Positions 34,360-42,960 of a stretch of DNA of 59,154 nt are shown here, piece after piece (the first letter of the stretch is position 1; each line of letters begins with the position of its first letter). The notes under the pieces were generated by a model, which was not told where the DNA came from, did no database searches, and worked only from the letters and a program-made list of their open reading frames with translations. This DNA is from JBAXTU01 sp037130015 (GTDB lineage: Bacteria; Patescibacteriota; Patescibacteriia; 2-01-FULL-39-33): NCBI GenBank assembly GCA_037130015.1, contig JBAXTU010000004.1, forward strand, positions 1 through 59,154. Direction: 5' to 3'. Position numbers and translations under genes: made by a program.

Positions 34360-34377
34360 AAAATTAAAAATTATAAA

Positions 34378-34653
34378 TTATTCAATCACAGCTAATACCT
34401 CTTCGTGTGTCAAAATCTTGTACTCATCATCACCGACTTTGACATCTTCGCCAGCATATTTGCCAAACAAAACTTTTTGTCCTATTTTCAAATCTAGTTT
34501 GGAAATTTTTTCACCATTACCCACGGCTAAAATTTCACCTTCGGCTTTTTTTTCTTTGCCCACAGTATCTGGCAAAACAATGCCTGATTTAGTCACTTCT
34601 TCTTCTTTGACTGGCTTGACCAGCAAACGATCACCAATTGGTTTGATTGCCAT
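34378..34653 (-). CDS. groES: Co-chaperonin GroES
   Basis: The 91-residue protein has I-K-P-I-G-D-R-L-L-V-K-P at the start, the mobile loop (E-E-E-V-T-K-S-G-I-V-L-P), and the V-L-F-G-K-Y-A-G-E-D-V turn. I chose the ATG at 34653 because it gives the normal GroES N-terminus; an upstream in-frame ATG at 34698 lies close to the CIRCE operator. It caps the GroEL ring. Confidence 0.97.
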   Translation of the reverse strand: MAIKPIGDRLLVKPVKEEEVTKSGIVLPDTVGKEKKAEGEILAVGNGEKISKLDLKIGQKVLFGKYAGEDVKVGDDEYKILTHEEVLAVIE

Positions 34654-34687
34654 ATTTTTGTTTAAATTATTAATAATTTTAGATGTT

Positions 34688-34714
34688 TTAGCACTCAATA
34701 CACCAGAGTGCTAA
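34688..34714. promoter_or_regulatory. CIRCE operator (HrcA binding site)
   Basis: TTAGCACTC, nine bases, then GAGTGCTAA is an exact match to the CIRCE consensus. It lies just after the expected transcription start of groES-groEL. HrcA binds CIRCE and is released on heat stress; hrcA itself is not in the window. Confidence 0.97.
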
Positions 34715-34730
34715 TGGCTTGATATCTGCT

Positions 34731-34759
34731 ATTTTAGACAATAAAAAAATAACTGTCAA
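34731..34759 (-). promoter_or_regulatory. groESL promoter
   Basis: Reading leftwards, TTGACA (34754-34759), a 17-bp spacer and TAAAAT (34731-34736) place the start near 34724, just upstream of CIRCE. Confidence 0.85.
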
Positions 34760-34781
34760 GAGGCGTTATTTTTTAAAAAAA

Positions 34782-36050
34782 TTATAATATTTTTCTATAT
34801 AACTCTAAATAATTTTCGGCTTGTTTTTTGAGCGTATACTCCTGCTCACACTTCTCTCTAGCGCGCCTAGACAATGCCTGCCAATTCAAATCGTCAGACA
34901 AAATCCATTCTAGACCACTGGCTAAATCAACACTATCCAATGGTTTAACCAAATAGCCATTTTGCTGATGATCAATCATATCCGGCATACCGCCAATATC
35001 AAAAGCAACCACCGGCGTACCACAAGCCATGGATTCTAAAACAGTATTGGGCAAATTATCTTGCAAAGATGGGGCCACAAAAACATCAGACGCCGAATAA
35101 GCAATAGCCATGGAAACAGCATCATTTAATCTGCCCAAAAAATAAGTGGGTATACTCCAATTTAATTTTTCTGTTGTCGCCGAAGCACCAACCACGGCCA
35201 GTGCCAAATCATTTTTAATTACTGACTGCTCTAATTTTATTATTGCTTCTCGTAAAAAAGAAAAACCTTTTCGCGGATTGCTGGTGCCACCCATGGCGCC
35301 GAATAAAATTATTTTTTTATTTTTTGGCAAACCTAAAATATCTCTGACTGTCTGTTTTTCTATCGGTTTAAAAATATCAGTATCCAAACCATATGGAATC
35401 ACACTAACATTATAATTTTTAAAAAGCACACTTTCCCGAGCACACTTAGCCAGCCACTGACTAGGACAAACAATATTTATTTTATCCAAATTTTTCCAAG
35501 CTGACTTTTTTCTGAGCCACAAAAATTTATTTTTATCAAAAAAATTATTATCCACTGGACGATTATTTTTATCGTAGCCAATTTGATAACGTTTTATTTT
35601 TTCATTTCCGTAATGTTCACCACCGCAAAAAGGCCACATGTCATGAAGCGTCCAAACTAATGGTTTTTTAATTTTCAACAGATCATTTGGCGTGAGATAG
35701 CCACGATTTATCCAATGCAAGTGCACAAGATCCGGATTGATTTTTTTTAACCTTTCAAAATCAAACGAAGAGGCCATGGCTGGCGAATAAAAAGTTTTTT
35801 CATTTCTAAAAATAATCTTTCTGGATAAATCCTCAAAACCCGGAGCCAAAATTTTGCTTTTTAATTTCCACCACAAAGTTTCTGGTGCCAAAACATTTTG
35901 ATTATCGCTGTATTTTTTTTGCACCAGCATCACTGCTTTTATCTGTTTAATATCCAAACCGCGTAGCAAATTATAAGCAGCAATTGAAGCGCCACCAGCC
36001 GTATCGGAAGTACTAAGCAAACAAATTTTCAGCTCTTTATTTTCAATCAT
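34782..36050 (-). CDS. Glycosyltransferase family 4
   Basis: The 422-residue protein has a GT-B fold: G-G-A-S-I-A-A-Y-N-L-L near the N-terminus for acceptor binding, and in the C-terminal half S-L-Q-D-N-L-P-N-T-V-L-E-S-M-A-C-G-T-P-V-V with the E-x7-E motif for the nucleotide sugar. It should be a retaining transferase in envelope polysaccharide synthesis. It overlaps the O-antigen-ligase-like gene by 8 bp, forming a cluster with the genes up to 38273. Confidence 0.92.
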   Translation of the reverse strand: MIENKELKICLLSTSDTAGGASIAAYNLLRGLDIKQIKAVMLVQKKYSDNQNVLAPETLWWKLKSKILAPGFEDLSRKIIFRNEKTFYSPAMASSFDFERLKKINPDLVHLHWINRGYLTPNDLLKIKKPLVWTLHDMWPFCGGEHYGNEKIKRYQIGYDKNNRPVDNNFFDKNKFLWLRKKSAWKNLDKINIVCPSQWLAKCARESVLFKNYNVSVIPYGLDTDIFKPIEKQTVRDILGLPKNKKIILFGAMGGTSNPRKGFSFLREAIIKLEQSVIKNDLALAVVGASATTEKLNWSIPTYFLGRLNDAVSMAIAYSASDVFVAPSLQDNLPNTVLESMACGTPVVAFDIGGMPDMIDHQQNGYLVKPLDSVDLASGLEWILSDDLNWQALSRRAREKCEQEYTLKKQAENYLELYRKIL

Positions 36051-37365
36051 ATTTTTTTAGAGTTAAAGCCAAAGTCAACCAAAAAAACATAATGCCTTGA
36101 TACTGCGTCCAAAAATAATGGTCAAAGCATGACAGTATAAATAATGAAGACAAAAATGCCAGCGAGGCCGGATTGCTTTTTGAATTTTTAAGCGCTATCA
36201 AAAAAATAAAAAAATAAAAAAATAAAAAGCTAGCCAATCCGACAATTCCCAACTCCGACCAAATCATCAAAAACAAATTATGAACTGGTTGATAGCTATT
36301 AACTGCTAAGTTGGGATTTTGTTCATATAGATAATAAGTATAATTGCCCAAGCCCACACCTGACAAAACATGGCTATAAATTATATCTTGCGATTGATTG
36401 ACAGCAGTCAATCTTTGAGCCACGCTTAATTTTTCCAAATTAGTTTGCGTAGTGACTCTGGCAAAAATAAGTGAAGAATAAAAAGATACCAAAACCAAAG
36501 ATAAAATAATCAGCGCCAAAACCGGAGCAAAAATCCGCCAAGATGTTTTTTGTTTAAAAGCAAAAAAATAAAAAATAATCAGTCCAACAAACGCCGAGAT
36601 TATGGCCGAACGGGAAAAAGTAAAAAATAAACCGGCACTAATAATTATTAAAGAAAAAAAGAAAAAACTTTTTTGCCAACCCGATGCTTTGGTATACAAA
36701 AAAACTGACATAATAAGACACACCGCTAAAAATCCTCCCAAGATATTGGGGCTTTGAAAACCGCCATAAGCCCTGAGCCAAAAACCATGGCTTTCCACCA
36801 CTGAGGCGCCAACATCAAAAGGATTGTGCATAGCCAGACCCAGCCATTTATTAGCCGTGACGCTCTGAGAAAAAAATTGCCCTATGGCCAAAATTGATTG
36901 AATCAAACCAGAAGCAACAAAAACTAAACCAACACGCTGAAAATTAATTTTCAAATTTAAAACTATAAAAAATAAAGCCAAACCAACAAGCAACATCAGC
37001 CAATAATAAAGAGCAACTGTTTTGTCCAGCGACCAAATCACGGACAATCCTGACCAAATGGCCAAAAACCATACACTAAAAATTAAAATTAATTTTTTTC
37101 TATCAACCCTAAAGAAAGCCTGCCTGACGGTAGGCAGGTTTGATATTTTAATTGAGCCATTTTTATTCCAAGCAATTAATTGCAAAATACAAATAACCAA
37201 AAATAAAACTTCCGTCAAATACAAACCCATGGTGCCATATTGCCATTTACCACTATTTAAAATACCAACACTTAAAATCTTAATTGTAGGAAATGGCAGA
37301 AGCACCAGCCAAATATAAAAAATCGCTTCTAAATTCTTTTCAATTGAAAAAATAAATTTGTTCAT
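36043..37365 (-). CDS. O-antigen ligase/polymerase-like membrane protein
   Basis: The 440-residue protein has about 12 membrane helices with a large periplasmic loop near 300-335, the WaaL/Wzy layout. Conserved features are G-F-Q-S-P-N-I-L-G-G near 200, S-R-S-A near 250, and G-V-G-L-G-N-Y near 330. It would polymerise or transfer surface glycans. A GC palindrome (37118-37139) sits in frame near residues 76-83. Overlaps with both neighbours indicate one operon. Confidence 0.85.
   Translation of the reverse strand: MNKFIFSIEKNLEAIFYIWLVLLPFPTIKILSVGILNSGKWQYGTMGLYLTEVLFLVICILQLIAWNKNGSIKISNLPTVRQAFFRVDRKKLILIFSVWFLAIWSGLSVIWSLDKTVALYYWLMLLVGLALFFIVLNLKINFQRVGLVFVASGLIQSILAIGQFFSQSVTANKWLGLAMHNPFDVGASVVESHGFWLRAYGGFQSPNILGGFLAVCLIMSVFLYTKASGWQKSFFFFSLIIISAGLFFTFSRSAIISAFVGLIIFYFFAFKQKTSWRIFAPVLALIILSLVLVSFYSSLIFARVTTQTNLEKLSVAQRLTAVNQSQDIIYSHVLSGVGLGNYTYYLYEQNPNLAVNSYQPVHNLFLMIWSELGIVGLASFLFFYFFIFLIALKNSKSNPASLAFLSSLFILSCFDHYFWTQYQGIMFFWLTLALTLKKYD
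37118..37139. repeat. CPR-type GC palindrome inside a gene
   Basis: CCTGCCT and AGGCAGG arms around GACGGT form a GC-rich palindrome in AT-rich DNA. It is in frame in the O-antigen-ligase-like gene and adds N-L-P-T-V-R-Q-A. Confidence 0.65.
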
Positions 37366-38273
37366 AAACTACTTAATTTTTCCGCCACCAACTGGTTGAA
37401 TTTTTGCCGTTTATCATTGTCATGGAGCTTGATCATCTGATTGTTGATTATAACTCGCTTGTCCAAATTCTGAATTTTTTTGTAGCGCTCTGGCAAAATT
37501 CTCAATTGAATATTTTGATAAAATTTTTCCGATGGTAAAAATAAAATAAATTCCATTAGTCGCTTAATTGCCATCAAAAAATTTCCGATAATTACCTTGC
37601 CGATAACTTGATTAGGATAATATGCTGGCACAAAATCTTTCAACCAAGAATTGGCAAAGAAAAATCTTTCAGCCACCTTATTCTGATCATAAATAAAAAT
37701 AAAACTGGCTGCTCCCCAATAATAGTAATAATCAACCGGACTGTCATTGGCCACAGAAATATCAAGCGCATCTTCGTCAACCCAATAGCTAGCGCAAATG
37801 CCATCTTGGCTTTTTTGTGGCGTAGGGCGAAGATGAAAAATTTTTAAAAATAAATTAACAAAAAATCTAGTTGACCACAAATGGCCTTTGGCGCCGACAA
37901 TAAAAAAATCCAAATCACTATCAGCCTTAGCATTAAAAAGCGACAAAGAACTATACAAGGCCAGGCCTCGCACACCAGGGAAAAACCCAAGGAGTCTGGA
38001 CACTCTACGGACTTTTTTAAACTTTTCAGCAGAAATGCCATAACGGCTTAGCCTTTTTTCAACCAACTCCTCCTGTCCAGCCAAAAAATAAAAACCATTT
38101 TTTTGTTTGATTTTTTCCGATAAATATTCGCCACTCAAAGCCAAAAGTAAATCTGACACTTTTACTTCCACAGCCAAAAATTTCTGAATTTGTAATATCG
38201 TCAAAGGATAATCCAAAAAATCAAAAATAATTATTTCACTCAGAATTTGTTTAGTTAAAATATTGTCTATCAT
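37362..38273 (-). CDS. Nucleotidyltransferase-fold protein
   Basis: The 303-residue protein has a pol-beta-like nucleotidyltransferase motif: Y-S-S-L-S-L-F...S-D-L-D-F-F-I-V near 120-136, with D-x-D metal ligands and a third carboxylate in D-A-L-D-I-S-V near 170. A winged-helix-like part precedes it. Such proteins occur in CPR surface-polysaccharide clusters with unknown substrates. Its stop overlaps the next gene start. Confidence 0.7.
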   Translation of the reverse strand: MIDNILTKQILSEIIIFDFLDYPLTILQIQKFLAVEVKVSDLLLALSGEYLSEKIKQKNGFYFLAGQEELVEKRLSRYGISAEKFKKVRRVSRLLGFFPGVRGLALYSSLSLFNAKADSDLDFFIVGAKGHLWSTRFFVNLFLKIFHLRPTPQKSQDGICASYWVDEDALDISVANDSPVDYYYYWGAASFIFIYDQNKVAERFFFANSWLKDFVPAYYPNQVIGKVIIGNFLMAIKRLMEFILFLPSEKFYQNIQLRILPERYKKIQNLDKRVIINNQMIKLHDNDKRQKFNQLVAEKLSSL

Positions 38274-38317
38274 AACTCTAATTTACCATACTCTTAAAGA
38301 TTAACTTTGCCACTTTT

Positions 38318-38977
38318 CTAGATATCCTGCCCATTTGATTCTCTAACAATCTCTTTAATTAGATAGTCTAATTTTTTAAATCTTCTTTTAGCAATTTTTT
38401 TAATAACTGAAAAATTAAATTTATTTAAATATTCTTTAGCTTTTAAGTTTGCTTCTTCCTGAAACCAAAATTCCCCTAAACGATCAATATTTCTTTTATC
38501 ATAATGGGCATAAGTGATGTGCCGCCAAATTTGAATAAATCCATAATTATCCAAACGATCAAGATCCTTAACTATTTTTGACTCTATACTAGTTTGCTGT
38601 TTCAAATGTTGTTCACTAATAATGGAAGAAATAAAGTAGATTAATTTTTTATCTTTTATTATTCCTGACAAATATTTTTCTACAATTTTACCACCAATTT
38701 CGGCATGATTATTGTTGGCTTTTGATTTATAAATTAATTCACCTTTTTTATTGATTGATTCTAATTTACCTATATCTGAAAATAAAGCAGCAATCAATGT
38801 TGCATCTTGATTAATTTTTTTATTCTTAAAAAAATCTATCTTTAAAATATTTTTACAATAAATCATGGTTCTTAATCCATGATAGTAACGAAAGCCATAA
38901 CCCCCACCAGCCTCAAAGGAGTTTATAAAAACACTTTTATATTTTTCTGTGAGTTTTTTTTCTAAATTTTTATTCAT
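38318..38977 (-). CDS. HD-domain-like protein with altered HD motif
   Basis: The 219-residue protein follows the HD hydrolase order: H near 34 (R-Y-Y-H-G-L), the central motif, N-H-A-E-I-G near 93, S-E-Q-H near 122, and K-D-L-D-R-L-D near 135. The central HD reads F-S-D-I-G-K, so the metal-binding histidine is serine. It may bind nucleotides without normal catalysis, or use other ligands. It has its own start and no close operon partner. Confidence 0.65.
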   Translation of the reverse strand: MNKNLEKKLTEKYKSVFINSFEAGGGYGFRYYHGLRTMIYCKNILKIDFFKNKKINQDATLIAALFSDIGKLESINKKGELIYKSKANNNHAEIGGKIVEKYLSGIIKDKKLIYFISSIISEQHLKQQTSIESKIVKDLDRLDNYGFIQIWRHITYAHYDKRNIDRLGEFWFQEEANLKAKEYLNKFNFSVIKKIAKRRFKKLDYLIKEIVRESNGQDI

Positions 38978-39039
38978 AATTTTATAATTTATTATTATAA
39001 TAATAACATTTTCTAGAGTTTTAATCCATTAAATTTTGA

Positions 39040-39068
39040 TTGACAAAAAAACCCGAAACTTTTATAAT
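39040..39068 (+). promoter_or_regulatory. Consensus sigma-70 promoter
   Basis: TTGACA (39040-39045), a 17-bp spacer and TATAAT (39063-39068) match consensus exactly, just before the LysM/M23 gene. Confidence 0.9.
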
Positions 39069-39072
39069 TTAA

Positions 39073-40446
39073 TTGCTGGTTAACAAACTATTTAACCCAA
39101 AATATATTGCCAACCGCATAAAGGGCTTAGGTGTCAGATTGCTGACCTTGTCTCTAAAAATAATTGAACTGTTGTTTAAGACCATGAGCTGGCTTTTTAA
39201 AAAGATAAAAGGCCCTTTTTTATTTTGTTTCAAATTTATTTTAAGCTTGATAATTCTGCCACTGATGGGACAATATTTGAAAATAAAAAACTTCATCAAA
39301 AAACGAACATCAAACCTTCGCGAAAAAATTATTTTCATTTTGACCAACCAATACATTATCCATATAATAATAATTGTTGTTGCTTCTCTGGTGGCTTTCA
39401 ATAATTTATTTGCCAAAACAAAAGTTGAAGATTATGGTCAAACAACCCTGATCTATAAAGTCATAGGTGTGGAGAATAACGAAACATTAGAAGATACGGC
39501 CGCTAGCTCACCTCAAAATCAAATCTATAGCTATTTGGGAGAGAGCGCAAATTTAAGCTCCAAAGATTTAACAGAGACATCACCCACCGACACTGATTAT
39601 GGCTTGCCAAACACAACCGTCAATAATGGCGGAGCGCTCATTAAGCCGGAAATGCCAAACACCGAAGTGGCCAAGGCCGGTGGCAAAACCATACAAGAAT
39701 ACACTGTTTTAGACGGTGATGCTATTGGACTGATCGCCAACAAATTCGGCATCACAGTCAACACCATCTTGTGGGCCAATAATTTATCATTCCAATCAAT
39801 CATTAAGCCAGGACAAAAATTATTAATTCCGCCAACAAGTGGTATTTTACATAAGATCCAACGAGGCGATACTCTTAATAAAATCGCCAAACTTTATGAT
39901 GCTGATATCAGCAAAATTACAGACTTCAATAATCTAACTGATGATTCCACTCTTACGGCTGGCGAACAACTCATGGTGCCGGGCGGACGCATTGTCTATA
40001 CACCAAGACCACGCGCCTATACTGCACCAACAACAGCTACCGGCTCAAACAAAAATACAACTATCACTGACAGCTCTAGTGGTAGTAAAATGATTTGGCC
40101 CAGCAGTTGCCATTATATCTCCCAATACTTCAAGGGCTGGTTGCACACTGGCGTGGATATTGCTTGTGATTGGGGCACGCCTGTTCATGCAGCCGGAGGA
40201 GGCACAGTAATTTCAGTCGTTTATGGCCGAACTGGTTATGGCTATCATGTTATTGTTGATAATGGTAATGGACGACAAACACTGTATGGCCATTTGAGCA
40301 GTATTTATGTAAAGCAAGGACAAGAAATAGATCGCGGGGAAACCATTGGTTTAGAAGGTTCAACCGGCCGATCAACCGGACCGCACCTTCACTTTGAGGT
40401 ACGCGTTGGCGGTTCAAGAGTTAACCCTCTTAACTATATTAGATAA
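39073..40446 (+). CDS. LysM and M23 peptidoglycan endopeptidase
   Basis: The 457-residue protein has a membrane anchor (about 93-112), two LysM repeats (about 209-252 and 258-302) and a C-terminal M23 domain with zinc ligands His358, Asp362 and His440 (HLH at 438-440). It should cut peptide cross-bridges outside the membrane. The frame opens with TTG right after a stop, and the promoter predicts a transcript start near 39075, so translation may start there without a leader or at the ATG at 39184. The start is therefore uncertain. Confidence 0.9.
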   Translation: MLVNKLFNPKYIANRIKGLGVRLLTLSLKIIELLFKTMSWLFKKIKGPFLFCFKFILSLIILPLMGQYLKIKNFIKKRTSNLREKIIFILTNQYIIHIIIIVVASLVAFNNLFAKTKVEDYGQTTLIYKVIGVENNETLEDTAASSPQNQIYSYLGESANLSSKDLTETSPTDTDYGLPNTTVNNGGALIKPEMPNTEVAKAGGKTIQEYTVLDGDAIGLIANKFGITVNTILWANNLSFQSIIKPGQKLLIPPTSGILHKIQRGDTLNKIAKLYDADISKITDFNNLTDDSTLTAGEQLMVPGGRIVYTPRPRAYTAPTTATGSNKNTTITDSSSGSKMIWPSSCHYISQYFKGWLHTGVDIACDWGTPVHAAGGGTVISVVYGRTGYGYHVIVDNGNGRQTLYGHLSSIYVKQGQEIDRGETIGLEGSTGRSTGPHLHFEVRVGGSRVNPLNYIR

Positions 40447-40456
40447 TAAATTAAAA

Positions 40457-40490
40457 AAATATCTCCCAACTAATTGGGAGATATTTTTAG
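40457..40490 (+). terminator. Intrinsic terminator
   Basis: An 11-bp perfect stem (40459-40469 with 40474-40484) with a 4-nt loop ends in a T-run. Confidence 0.85.
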
Positions 40491-40501
40491 TTAAGAATTT
40501 T

Positions 40502-40651
40502 TTAGACTTCTTCGTCTTCTTCTTCAGATTCTTCTTCGTCTTCTTCGGGTTCATCTTCTTCATCTGTATCGTCTGCATCTTCATCAGTTGGGGTCATACC
40601 CATATCATCGTCTTCCTCTTCTGGATCCAAGAGGGTGTCCTCTTTTAACAT
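40502..40651 (-). CDS. Small highly acidic protein
   Basis: The 49-residue protein is mostly Asp and Glu with a few Thr and Met, beginning M-L-K-E-D-T-L-L-D-P. I chose the ATG at 40651 because the longer frame adds a basic, unrelated stretch. It has no fold signature and may be a disordered charge-balancing protein. It lies downstream of the ComM gene on the same strand. Confidence 0.55.
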   Translation of the reverse strand: MLKEDTLLDPEEEDDDMGMTPTDEDADDTDEEDEPEEDEEESEEEDEEV

Positions 40652-40768
40652 AATTTTTGTTTTATTTTTTAGACATACGCCAAATTTTTTAGCGTAGATA
40701 AATTTAATTATACGGAGGTTAATACTATTTGGCAAGAATGGCTTATCAACACTTTTTCCACTTATCAT

Positions 40769-42292
40769 TTAATCGGCTCTTGGCCTATATTGCAGGGCCT
40801 CGGCCAAATGTTGGGGCATTATTTTTTCACATTCTTCCAAGTCAGCAATTGTACGCGCTAATTTTAAAATTCGGTGATAAACACGGGCTGATAAACGCAA
40901 TCTATCCACGGCTTGACGCAAAAGATCTCGGCCAGCCTCATCCAAAATGCAATATTCCCCAATCTGTTCCGGCCCCATTTCCGAATTGCTAAAAATATTT
41001 TTATTTTGGAACCTGCTATTTTGAATATCACGAGCCTTTTGCACACGCCGACGAATAGTCGCCGAGTCTTCGCCAACCTCAACTGTTTCCAATTTTTCCA
41101 CCTTAAGACGTGGCACCTCAATATGCAAATCAATTCTATCTATAAGCGGTCCTGAAGCGCGTTTTTGATATTTGATAATTTGCGATTGTAAACAAGTGCA
41201 TTCTTTGTCCGGGTCGCTATAAAAACCGCAAGGGCAAGGATTCATGGCTGCGACCAAAACAAACTTGGCCGGAAATTTGAGCGTACCGCTGGCGCGTGAC
41301 ACAGTGATAAGTCCATCTTCAAGCGGTTGACGAAGATTATCCAAAACAGTTTTGGGAAATTCTAAAAATTCATCAAGAAATAAAACCCCACGATGAGCCA
41401 AAGAAATTTCACCTGGTTTGGGCCAAGCGCCACCACCAACAAGCGCCACGCCAGAAGCCGTATGATGCGGACTGCGAAACGGCCGTGTGGAAAAAAGAGG
41501 ACGATCACCAGACAATAATCCGGCTGCGCTATAAATGCGTGTCACTTCCAAACTTTCTTCCAAAGACATTTGTGGCAAAATAGATGGCATGGCTTTAGCC
41601 AGCATGGTTTTGCCACTGCCGGGCGGGCCGGACATCAGAATATTATGACTACCGGCGGCCGCAATTTCCAAGGCACGCTTGGCTTGCTCTTGGCCTTTGA
41701 CAAAAGACATATCATACTGACAATCACCAAAATTTTCATCTCCTAGTATTTTTCTAATGTGTGGTTCTATTAAATTTATTCCTGACAAATGTCCCACCAC
41801 TTGCGATAAATTCTCCACAGCCAAAACATTAAACCCATCCACGAGCGAGGCTTCTTTGGCATTAGAGCTGGGCACGAATAAATTTTTAATTTTTTTATCG
41901 CGACACATGATGGCAATGGAAAGCACACCAGAAACCGGACGAAGAGTGCCATCAAGCGCCAACTCACCCACGAGTACACTGTCTTGCCAAATACTAGAAA
42001 TATCAATTTGTCCAGCCTGAGCCAAACAAGCCACGGCAATTGGCAGATCATAATAGGTGCCGAATTTTTTCAAATCCGCCGGAGCCAAATTGACTGTCAC
42101 ATTACCACGAGGAAACATTAATTCAGAATTTTTAACTGCACTTCGCACGCGACTGCGACTTTCGTCCACGGCTTTATCAGGCAGACCCACAACAAAAATC
42201 CCCGGCTGTCCATGCGGAGAATTGTCGGCTTCCACTTCTACTAATTCACAATCAAGACCAATGACTGCGGCTGAAAGGACTTTAACGGACAT
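40769..42292 (-). CDS. ComM/YifB-like AAA+ ATPase (Mg-chelatase type)
   Basis: The 507-residue protein has the N-terminal ChlI/Lon-like domain (G-L-D-C-E-L-V-E-V-E, G-L-P-D-K-A-V-x-E-S-x-x-R-V), Walker A GPPGSGKT near 222, the Mg-chelatase signature F-R-S-P-H-H near 270, and a zinc-like C-P-C-G-F...C-x-C-L insertion. ComM is a hexameric helicase that extends branch migration during natural transformation, so this hints at DNA uptake together with the PilB-like ATPase. Length is normal. Confidence 0.95.
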   Translation of the reverse strand: MSVKVLSAAVIGLDCELVEVEADNSPHGQPGIFVVGLPDKAVDESRSRVRSAVKNSELMFPRGNVTVNLAPADLKKFGTYYDLPIAVACLAQAGQIDISSIWQDSVLVGELALDGTLRPVSGVLSIAIMCRDKKIKNLFVPSSNAKEASLVDGFNVLAVENLSQVVGHLSGINLIEPHIRKILGDENFGDCQYDMSFVKGQEQAKRALEIAAAGSHNILMSGPPGSGKTMLAKAMPSILPQMSLEESLEVTRIYSAAGLLSGDRPLFSTRPFRSPHHTASGVALVGGGAWPKPGEISLAHRGVLFLDEFLEFPKTVLDNLRQPLEDGLITVSRASGTLKFPAKFVLVAAMNPCPCGFYSDPDKECTCLQSQIIKYQKRASGPLIDRIDLHIEVPRLKVEKLETVEVGEDSATIRRRVQKARDIQNSRFQNKNIFSNSEMGPEQIGEYCILDEAGRDLLRQAVDRLRLSARVYHRILKLARTIADLEECEKIMPQHLAEALQYRPRAD

Positions 42293-42355
42293 AAATTATT
42301 TGAATAATCTTAATTAATAAATTTTAACATTTCGATATGGCAAAAAACAATCATA

Positions 42356-42384
42356 TTGCCTTTTTTAAAAAAATATGCTATTAT
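42356..42384 (+). promoter_or_regulatory. Promoter of the candidate RNA
   Basis: TTGCCT (42356-42361), a 17-bp spacer and TATTAT (42379-42384) predict a start near 42391, the first base of the structure that follows. Confidence 0.55.
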
Positions 42385-42390
42385 TTATTT

Positions 42391-42510
42391 GTGATATTTG
42401 TGAGGGCTTTGGTTCTCCCGCGGTTAAATACATAAAACCGCAGACAAATATCATACAAAAAAAGTATTCCTAATCCCTTTCAAGGTCTCCCTCGTGGAAG
42501 ACTTTTTTTG
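42391..42510 (+). ncRNA. Candidate structured RNA (about 120 nt)
   Basis: A 10-bp closing stem (42392-42401 with 42444-42453) encloses a weak G-rich/C-rich hairpin and a 6-bp GCGGTT/AACCGC hairpin (42420-42425 with 42436-42441), giving a branched fold. A terminator-like hairpin with a run of seven T (about 42482-42509) follows. The promoter position matches the base of the stem. It overlaps the 3' end of an opposite-strand gene. The segment GGTTCTCCCGC resembles the 5' part of bacterial small SRP RNAs, but the SRP core is absent. Confidence 0.5.
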
Positions 42511-42958
42511 TTTCTTCAATTATGGGATCTCTTTTGGTTTTCCAAAAAGGAATAATACTCCAAAAAAACGGTTCTCCGCCTTCTATTTCCTTAACAATTA
42601 TCTTAATTTTTATCTTATAATTCCATAAAACCACAAAACCGTAATATTTAACGCTTTTAGCTAAAAAATTCCATTTAGCGTTACTTTTTATCCTCTCCAA
42701 ACTTTTTGACCCATTAAATTCTTGAATAGTATTAGTATGTGCTAAAATTTTTGGAGCCAAACTTAAAAACTTTAATCTTAAAAATTGATCAGTAATAGGA
42801 CGAGCCTTATTCCATTCTTTAAATTTTATATGATCTAATCCCTTAGTATTGAAATTTATTTTTCTTTTCAAGAACGGACTAAAAACATTACCTATTATTT
42901 TATACTCGACTTCGGCTTTTTCTTTGACTTCATTAAATTTTTTTTGCCTGTCGTCCAT
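42470..42958 (-). CDS. Putative RelE/barnase-like ribonuclease-fold protein
   Basis: The 162-residue protein has a basic central part: F-N-T-K-G-L-D-H-I near 36, then R-P-x-T-D-x-x-L-R-L-K-x-L, and near the end K-I-K-I-I-V-K-E-I-x-G-G-E-P-F-F-W-S-I-I-P. This resembles small toxin-like nucleases of the PBECR type from phages, but the match is from memory of the pattern and is tentative. It has no visible antitoxin partner. It lies 2 bp after the phosphatidyltransferase gene. Confidence 0.5.
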   Translation of the reverse strand: MDDRQKKFNEVKEKAEVEYKIIGNVFSPFLKRKINFNTKGLDHIKFKEWNKARPITDQFLRLKFLSLAPKILAHTNTIQEFNGSKSLERIKSNAKWNFLAKSVKYYGFVVLWNYKIKIKIIVKEIEGGEPFFWSIIPFWKTKRDPIIEETKKVFHEGDLERD

Positions 42959-42960
42959 GT

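Noticed and set aside
42391..42513. Small SRP (4.5S) RNA, because of the GGTTCTCCCGC segment
   Set aside because: The conserved SRP helix 8 core (GGAAGG and AGCAG sides) is not found in the 120-nt unit, and the fold is a short branched stem, not a long rod.
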